DNA of 64,000 nucleotides from DASREM01 sp035652095 (GTDB taxonomy: Bacteria > Acidobacteriota > Terriglobia > Terriglobales > Acidobacteriaceae), in NCBI GenBank assembly GCA_035652095.1, contig DASREM010000013.1, positions 124,001 through 188,000 on the forward strand, given 5' to 3'. Both the position numbers and the translations under genes were made by a program. The notes beneath the pieces are model-generated. The model was not told the origin of the DNA, did not search any database, and saw only the letters and a program-made list of their open reading frames with translations. Position 1 is the first letter of the stretch, and every line of letters begins with the position of its first letter. This document shows positions 58,722 through 64,000 of the stretch, piece by piece.

Positions 58722-60235
58722 TGGCCCACCACCTTGCTGGCGAGTTGCGAGAATGGCGCGAGGGCGGACTGAACTGCCGGCTCAATCGCGTTTAACCACC
58801 ACAACGGCGCGACTCCCATTACGAGTGCGACGACAGCGGCAGGCCAGAGCGCAAGCTTCTCACGACCGGTAAGATCGGGGATGGCGAGATTCTCATGGTG
58901 CGTGACTTTGCCGAAGAACACGCGCTGATACATCCAGAGCAGGTAGCAGGCGCTCCAGATCACGCCGGTTGCGCCCAGAATTCCGTATACCGGATGAGCG
59001 CTGAAGGCGCCGCTCAAAACCAGGAACTCGCCGACAAATCCGTTGAGCAATGGCAGGCCCACCGAAGCCAGGGTGATAAACAAAAAGAATGTGGCGTACG
59101 CGGGCATGGGGGTCGCGAGGCCGCCGTACTCGGAAATCTCGTAGGTGTGCCGCCGCTCGTAGAGGATTCCCGCGAGCATGAACAGGCCGCCGGTTGAAAT
59201 GCCGTGCGCCAGCATGATGAACATGGCGCCATCAAGCCCGGCGGAGGTGAAGCTGAAGATGCCCATGACTACGAATCCGAGGTGACTGATCGACGAATAC
59301 GCGATCAGCTTCTTCATGTTTGGCTGCACCATCGCAACCAGCGCGCCATAAATAATGCCGATCAGAGCCAGGATCGAAATCCATGAAGCGTTGGCCCGCG
59401 CTTGTTCGGGGAAGAGTCCGAGATTGAAACGAAGCAAGCCGTAGGTGCCCATTTTCAGCAGAACACCGGCCAGGATCACCGACCCGGCGGTGGGCGCTTC
59501 CACGTGGGCATCCGGCAGCCAGGTGTGGAAGGGAAAAAGTGGAACCTTGACCGCAAAGGCAACAAAGAAGCCGAGGAAGAGCCACGGCGCGGCCGCGGCG
59601 AAGCCTTCGACCTGGCCGTTATGGATGGCGTTCCGAATGGTGACGAAGTCGAAGGTGCCGGTGCGCGCGTAGAGCCAGAGGATCGCCGCGAGCATGAAGA
59701 CCGAGGCGATCATGGTGTACAGGAAAAACTTGACCGCGGCATAAACGCGGCGGCCGTGGCCCCAGACGCCGATTAGCAGCGCCATCGGAATCAGGGTGGC
59801 TTCCCAGAAGAAGTAGAAGAGGAACAGATCGAGCGAGACGAAGACCCCGATCAGCGCGGTCTCAAGAATCAGAAATAAGATAAAGAATTCCTTGACCCGG
59901 TCGTGAATTGACTTCCACGAAATCAGGACGCCGAGCGGGGTCAGGAATGTGGTCAGCACGACCAGCCACATCGAGATGCCGTCCACGCCCATGTGGTAAT
60001 GGATGTTGGGGGTCGGAATCCATGGCACGTTGAGTTCGAACTGGAAGCCCGCCTGGTTGCGATGAAAGTAAGCGGGCAGGTGCAGTGACAAGACGAATGT
60101 CAGCAGTGAAACGAGAAGAGCAAACCCGCGGATCTCACGATCGCGGCGCGGGAACATCACCAGAAACAGCGCGCCCGCCATGGGGATAAAGGTGACCAGT
60201 GTGAGGATCGCGGAGTGGATGGTTGGTGTGTTCAT
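58718..60235 (-). CDS. nuoM: NADH-quinone oxidoreductase subunit M
   Basis: A 505-residue antiporter-like complex I subunit. Conserved segments include VLISWKSIHDRVKEF, EATLIPMALLIGVWG (Glu of helix 5), KVPLFPFHTWLPDAHVEAPT (Lys/His relay) and KKLIAYSSISHLGFVVMG. ATG 60235 overlaps the nuoL stop by four bases and is preferred over a longer frame from 60271 that would extend further into nuoL. Confidence 0.97.
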   Translation of the reverse strand: MNTPTIHSAILTLVTFIPMAGALFLVMFPRRDREIRGFALLVSLLTFVLSLHLPAYFHRNQAGFQFELNVPWIPTPNIHYHMGVDGISMWLVVLTTFLTPLGVLISWKSIHDRVKEFFILFLILETALIGVFVSLDLFLFYFFWEATLIPMALLIGVWGHGRRVYAAVKFFLYTMIASVFMLAAILWLYARTGTFDFVTIRNAIHNGQVEGFAAAAPWLFLGFFVAFAVKVPLFPFHTWLPDAHVEAPTAGSVILAGVLLKMGTYGLLRFNLGLFPEQARANASWISILALIGIIYGALVAMVQPNMKKLIAYSSISHLGFVVMGIFSFTSAGLDGAMFIMLAHGISTGGLFMLAGILYERRHTYEISEYGGLATPMPAYATFFLFITLASVGLPLLNGFVGEFLVLSGAFSAHPVYGILGATGVIWSACYLLWMYQRVFFGKVTHHENLAIPDLTGREKLALWPAAVVALVMGVAPLWWLNAIEPAVQSALAPFSQLASKVVGQ

Positions 60236-62244
60236 CGGGTCCCCATCCAGATCATGTAAGCCAGGACACATGCGGCGCCAAGCGCGACCCAGCTGGCGTA
60301 GGAACGAATATTTCCCGACTGCATGCGGCGTACTGCGTCGGAGACGTCGCGGGCGCCATCGGCGGCGTCATTCACTGAATTGTCGATCACGCCCTGATCA
60401 ATTCCTTTCCACAAAACTTTGCTGGACCCATCGATGAGAGGCTTGATGAAGATCGCGGCATAAATTTCATCGACGTAGTATTTGTTTCTAACCGCCTCAT
60501 AGAAACTGCCCAGCGAAGTTGCAATGCGATGCGGTAGTTCGGGACGGCGGTAATAGAGCAAGTAGGCAAGCCCGAGACCGAGCAGTCCAGCGAGAACAGA
60601 GATACCGGTGAAGGCAAGTTCGGTGCTGTGCCCGGTTTGCGGTTCGGTGCCCTCAGTCTGATTTTCGGGCGGTGCGGTTTCGCCGGGTGCTGTGTGGGCA
60701 GCGTTCAAGGCCGGAGCCGTGCTGCGAAACACGGGTCCGAGAAAATGATCGAAGCGATTGCTGCCGCCAAGAGAGCCCGGCACTCCAATCCATCCTCCGA
60801 CTACGGAAAGAATCGCCAGGATCACCAGCGGCACCAGCATGATTTTGGGACTCTCATGAATGCCGTGACCGTGGCCATGCGGGTCTTGACCGTGGCCAGA
60901 TTCGGCCTCGCCACGATAAGTGCCAAAGAATGTCATGAACCACAGCCGGAACATGTAGAACGAGGTCAGGAATGCGGTGAAGACGCCGATCACCCAGTAA
61001 ATCCAGCTTGCCTGGTACGCACGCCAGAGGATTTCGTCTTTGCTGAAGAATCCGGCGAGCGGCGGAATGCCCGCAATCGCAAAGGTAGCGATCGTCATGG
61101 TCCAAAAGGTGACGGGGATCTTGGTGCGGAGGCCGCCCATCCTGCGCATGTCCTGCTCACCGCCAACGGAATGAATCACCGAGCCTGCGGCCAGGAACAA
61201 AAGCCCTTTGAAGAACGCGTGTGTCATCAGGTGGAAGATTCCGGCGGAAAATGCCGCGACGCCGAGGGCGATGAACATGTAGCCGAGCTGGGAGACAGTC
61301 GAGTACGCCAGGACTTTCTTGATGTCCGTCTGAGCGACGCCGATGGTGGCGGCGAACAGCGCGGTCAGAGTCCCGATAATCGCAACCACGGTCAAGGCTT
61401 CCGGGGCACGTTCGAAGATCGCATGCGACCGAGCCACCATGTAAACCCCGGCCGTAACCATCGTCGCGGCATGGATCAATGCGGATACCGGAGTCGGGCC
61501 TTCCATGGCGTCGGGCAGCCAGACGTACAGAGGAATCTGCGCAGACTTGCCAGCCGCGCCCACCATCAGCAGCAAGCCAATTGCGGTGAGCAGTCCAGCG
61601 CCAGCCGTCTCGGGCGAAAGGGCGGACACCTTTTGAAACAGGTCAGAGAAAGTCAGAGTGCCGAAGTGCTGGATGAGCAGGAACAGGGCAATTAGAAATC
61701 CGAAGTCGCCGACGCGATTGGTGATGAACGCTTTCTTTCCCGCAGACGCAGCCGAATCTTTGATGAACCAGAAGCCGATCAGCAGGTACGAAGCGAGTCC
61801 CACGCCCTCCCAGCCGATGAACATCAGCAGGTAGTTGTTGGCCAGCACGAGCGTCAACATGAAAAACATGAACAGGTTCAGGTAGCTGAAGAAACGATAG
61901 AAACCGCCTTCTTCCCACATGTAGCCCACGGAATAAATATGAATGAGAAACCCGACGCCCGTCACCACTAGCAGCATGACCAGGGAAAGCTGATCGAGGT
62001 AGAAGCCGAAGTCTACCTGGAACTGTCCGGCGCGAATCCAAGGCGCGACCGTTTCGATATGGGGCAGAGACAGGGAAGAGAACTGCGAGGCCACGTAAAG
62101 AGCCATGGCAAACGCCGCGCCGGAAAATGTCAGGGCGACGGCAGAGACGGCCTGGCGCGATAAGCGCTTGCCAAGAAAGCCATTGATCGCGGCGCCGATG
62201 AGCGGCAGGATCGGGATCAGCCAGAGATAGAGGTTCGACGTCAT
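60232..62244 (-). CDS. nuoL: NADH-quinone oxidoreductase subunit L
   Basis: A 670-residue antiporter-like subunit with the long lateral helix that ties the membrane arm together. FIGWEGVGLASYLLIGFWF, KSAQIPLYVWLPDAMEGPTP and KVLAYSTVSQLGYMFIALG are typical. A His-rich insert (GHGQDPHGHGHGIHESPK, about residues 462-479) and an acidic Pro/Thr-rich stretch (about 520-545) lie between late helices, unlike E. coli NuoL. It overlaps nuoK by four bases. Confidence 0.97.
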   Translation of the reverse strand: MTSNLYLWLIPILPLIGAAINGFLGKRLSRQAVSAVALTFSGAAFAMALYVASQFSSLSLPHIETVAPWIRAGQFQVDFGFYLDQLSLVMLLVVTGVGFLIHIYSVGYMWEEGGFYRFFSYLNLFMFFMLTLVLANNYLLMFIGWEGVGLASYLLIGFWFIKDSAASAGKKAFITNRVGDFGFLIALFLLIQHFGTLTFSDLFQKVSALSPETAGAGLLTAIGLLLMVGAAGKSAQIPLYVWLPDAMEGPTPVSALIHAATMVTAGVYMVARSHAIFERAPEALTVVAIIGTLTALFAATIGVAQTDIKKVLAYSTVSQLGYMFIALGVAAFSAGIFHLMTHAFFKGLLFLAAGSVIHSVGGEQDMRRMGGLRTKIPVTFWTMTIATFAIAGIPPLAGFFSKDEILWRAYQASWIYWVIGVFTAFLTSFYMFRLWFMTFFGTYRGEAESGHGQDPHGHGHGIHESPKIMLVPLVILAILSVVGGWIGVPGSLGGSNRFDHFLGPVFRSTAPALNAAHTAPGETAPPENQTEGTEPQTGHSTELAFTGISVLAGLLGLGLAYLLYYRRPELPHRIATSLGSFYEAVRNKYYVDEIYAAIFIKPLIDGSSKVLWKGIDQGVIDNSVNDAADGARDVSDAVRRMQSGNIRSYASWVALGAACVLAYMIWMGTR

Positions 62245-62543
62245 AATTTCAGCAGGTTGACCCGATCCACGTTTAGAGTCTCACGGTTGCGATATACGGC
62301 GATGATGATAGCCAAGCCTACAGCCGCTTCGGCCGCGGCTACGACCATCACAAAGAAGACAAATACCTGGCCGCTGAGCGCCTTCCAATTCGCAGCGAAA
62401 GCGACGAAGGAAAGATTCACGCCATTCAGCATCAACTCGATCGACATGAAGATGGTGATGATATTGCGCTTGATGATGAAGCCGGTGACCCCGCAGGCGA
62501 ACAGGATCCCGCTCAGCACCAGGTAATAGGACAGGGGTACCAT
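62241..62543 (-). CDS. nuoK: NADH-quinone oxidoreductase subunit K
   Basis: A 100-residue three-helix subunit: VPLSYYLVLSGILFACGVTG, then NIITIFMSIELMLNGVNLSF with the essential Glu, and FFVMVVAAAEAAVGLAI with the second Glu. Start shares one base with the nuoJ stop; end overlaps nuoL. Confidence 0.96.
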   Translation of the reverse strand: MVPLSYYLVLSGILFACGVTGFIIKRNIITIFMSIELMLNGVNLSFVAFAANWKALSGQVFVFFVMVVAAAEAAVGLAIIIAVYRNRETLNVDRVNLLKL

Positions 62544-63064
62544 CAGCCCTCCTTCTTTCCGGGTTGGGCCTGGTCGGGGCGGCTCGCCAGCACAACCGCG
62601 CCCATGATGGCGATAAGCACCAGCACCGAGGTGACTTCGAAGGGTAAGAGGAATTCGTGAAATAGAAGCTGGGCGATCTTCTGAGGGTCTCCCCAAAGAG
62701 CGCCAGCCGCAACGGAGCCAGTGCCGGAGCGTTGGACCAGCACCCAGGCAAGAAGTCCACTGCCGACGAGCATGGCGGGAATGCCGAAGATGGTGGCGAC
62801 GCGGCTTCCCAGGGTGCGCTCCTCCACCCCGGCATTGAGCAACATGATGACGAAGACGAACAGCACCATGATGGCGCCGGCATAAACGATGACCTGCACG
62901 GCGGCGACGAATTCCGCGCCCAGCAGCAGGTATTCCACCGCCAGCGACACCATCACCGCGATCAGCGAGAGCGCGCTGTTGATGGGATGACGCTGCACCA
63001 GCAGGCTCACCGCTCCCGCGATGCAAACGGCCGCGAACACCAGGAATATGATCAGATGAAGCAT
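62543..63064 (-). CDS. nuoJ: NADH-quinone oxidoreductase subunit J
   Basis: A 173-residue five-helix subunit: HPINSALSLIAVMVSLAVEY, then AVQVIVYAGAIMVLFVFVIM, the conserved pi-bulge helix region. The C-terminal tail is short and hydrophilic. It follows nuoH by only six bases. In most operons nuoI stands between H and J, but it is absent here. Confidence 0.96.
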   Translation of the reverse strand: MLHLIIFLVFAAVCIAGAVSLLVQRHPINSALSLIAVMVSLAVEYLLLGAEFVAAVQVIVYAGAIMVLFVFVIMLLNAGVEERTLGSRVATIFGIPAMLVGSGLLAWVLVQRSGTGSVAAGALWGDPQKIAQLLFHEFLLPFEVTSVLVLIAIMGAVVLASRPDQAQPGKKEG

Positions 63065-63070
63065 GAAGTT

Positions 63071-64000
63071 CTAAGACGTCAAAGCAACGATTAAGCCGGT
63101 GATGACTAAATTTGCGATTGCCAAAGGCAACAGGAATTTCCAGCTGAACGCCATCAGCTGGTCATAACGAAAACGCGGCAGCGTGCCGCGCACCCAGATG
63201 TAAAGAAACAGAAAAAAGAAGATTCGCAAACCAAACCAGAACAAGGGCAGAATGGCCTGCAACAGAGGGGAGCCAAACAGCGGCCCGTTCCAGCCGCCGA
63301 GGAACAGCAAGGACGCAAGGCACGCGACTGTGATCATGTTCGCGTACTCGGCCATGAAGAACATGGCAAATTTCATGGCACTGTACTCGGTATGATACCC
63401 GGCAACCAGCTCGGTCTCGGCTTCCGGCAAGTCGAAGGGGATGCGGTTGGTCTCGGCATACGCTGACATGAGATAGATAAAGAAGGCGACGAACTGGCCC
63501 TGGAAGATGTTCCAGCGCGGAATGATATGCCAGTACGTCCCGCTCTGCATTTCCACGATGTGCCGCAGGCTGAAACTGCCCGACATGATCAGCACGCCAA
63601 TCAACGACAGGCCAAGCGACACTTCGTAGCTGATCATCTGCGCGCTGGCACGGAGGCCCCCAAGCAACGAGTATTTGCTGTTGGAGGACCAACCGGCGAG
63701 CGCTACGCCATAGACGCCGACCGAGGTTATACCCAGCACGATCAGCAGGCCGATATTCACATCGGCGATTTGCAAATTCGTAGTGAGCCCACCCAGGGTG
63801 ATTGAGTTACCGACCGGAATCACCGCGATTGAGGTGAGCGCGAAGATGACGGCAATCATCGGTGCCGCGATGTAGAGCGGGCGGTAAACGTGCGGCGGCG
63901 TCAGATCTTCCTTGAAAAGAAACTTTATGCCATCGGCAAGCGGTTGCAGCAACCCAAAGGGCCCGACCCGCGTGGGACCCCAGCGGTTCTGGATGTGGCC
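63071..64000 (-). CDS. nuoH: NADH-quinone oxidoreductase subunit H, N terminus outside window
   Basis: The 310 residues visible are the C-terminal four fifths of NuoH; the frame continues upstream past base 64000 (GHIQNRWGPTRVGPFGLLQP). It forms the quinone-binding joint between the peripheral and membrane arms. ETNRIPFDLPEAETELVAGY and EYSAMKFAMFFMAEYANM are the conserved quinone-chamber segments with essential acidic residues. The C terminus (LVITGLIVALTS) is normal. Confidence 0.97.
   Translation of the reverse strand, partial: GHIQNRWGPTRVGPFGLLQPLADGIKFLFKEDLTPPHVYRPLYIAAPMIAVIFALTSIAVIPVGNSITLGGLTTNLQIADVNIGLLIVLGITSVGVYGVALAGWSSNSKYSLLGGLRASAQMISYEVSLGLSLIGVLIMSGSFSLRHIVEMQSGTYWHIIPRWNIFQGQFVAFFIYLMSAYAETNRIPFDLPEAETELVAGYHTEYSAMKFAMFFMAEYANMITVACLASLLFLGGWNGPLFGSPLLQAILPLFWFGLRIFFFLFLYIWVRGTLPRFRYDQLMAFSWKFLLPLAIANLVITGLIVALTS

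Overview
The window is bacterial, gene-dense and moderately GC-rich. It is most likely chromosomal DNA of an acidobacterium (Acidobacteriota, Koribacter/Terriglobia-like). I infer this from a single-polypeptide LptF-LptG fusion, a TIGR03118 beta-propeller, exported proteins with Ig-like repeats, several small acidobacterial-type hypothetical proteins, and the mix of GH57, GlgB and Nuo genes. No rRNA, tRNA, CRISPR array, phage or insertion sequence was found.

Layout: (1) 1-9.9 kb: two methyltransferases, an ABC exporter, a CpxP/Spy-like gene divergent from a CpxRA-like two-component system with a perfect CpxR-type box between them, a propeller lipoprotein, and lptFG. (2) 10-15.6 kb: a receiver protein, glgB and a divergent GH57 glycosidase. 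(3) 15.6-16.1 kb: a peroxiredoxin-like gene interrupted by one in-frame TGA at the active-site position, with a plausible bacterial SECIS hairpin behind it. This is a candidate selenoprotein. (4) 16.2-20 kb: enolase, a Phd/VapC-type toxin-antitoxin pair and GpmI. (5) 20-32 kb: exported and membrane hypotheticals, a dehydrogenase, an antiporter, a Crp-family regulator, a receiver-kinase fusion and a haem/copper monooxygenase-like protein. (6) 32-38 kb: one operon of a P-loop cyclic-2,3-diphosphoglycerate-synthetase-like protein, ornithine carbamoyltransferase, carbamate kinase, an aspartate-carbamoyltransferase-type enzyme and ornithine aminotransferase, ending in a strong terminator. (7) 38-45 kb: an accessory stretch of small genes, a MazEF module, a second possible toxin-antitoxin pair, REP-like hairpin repeats and a large sensor kinase. 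(8) 45-55.5 kb: stress functions, with groESL under promoter plus CIRCE, blaI-blaR1-htrA with the same palindrome before blaI and htrA, cspA, a DEAD-box helicase and a tiny Flp pilin gene. (9) 55.6-64 kb: an ABC-2 transporter and the nuoHJKLMN run of complex I, without nuoI between H and J.

Envelope and protein-quality themes recur: CpxP/RA, HtrA, GroESL and LptFG. Glycolysis genes (eno, gpmI) sit next to glycogen genes. The strongest leads are the selenoprotein candidate, the Cpx-type box conserved outside proteobacteria, the shared BlaI-type operator at htrA, and the carbamoyl-phosphate operon without arginine deiminase.
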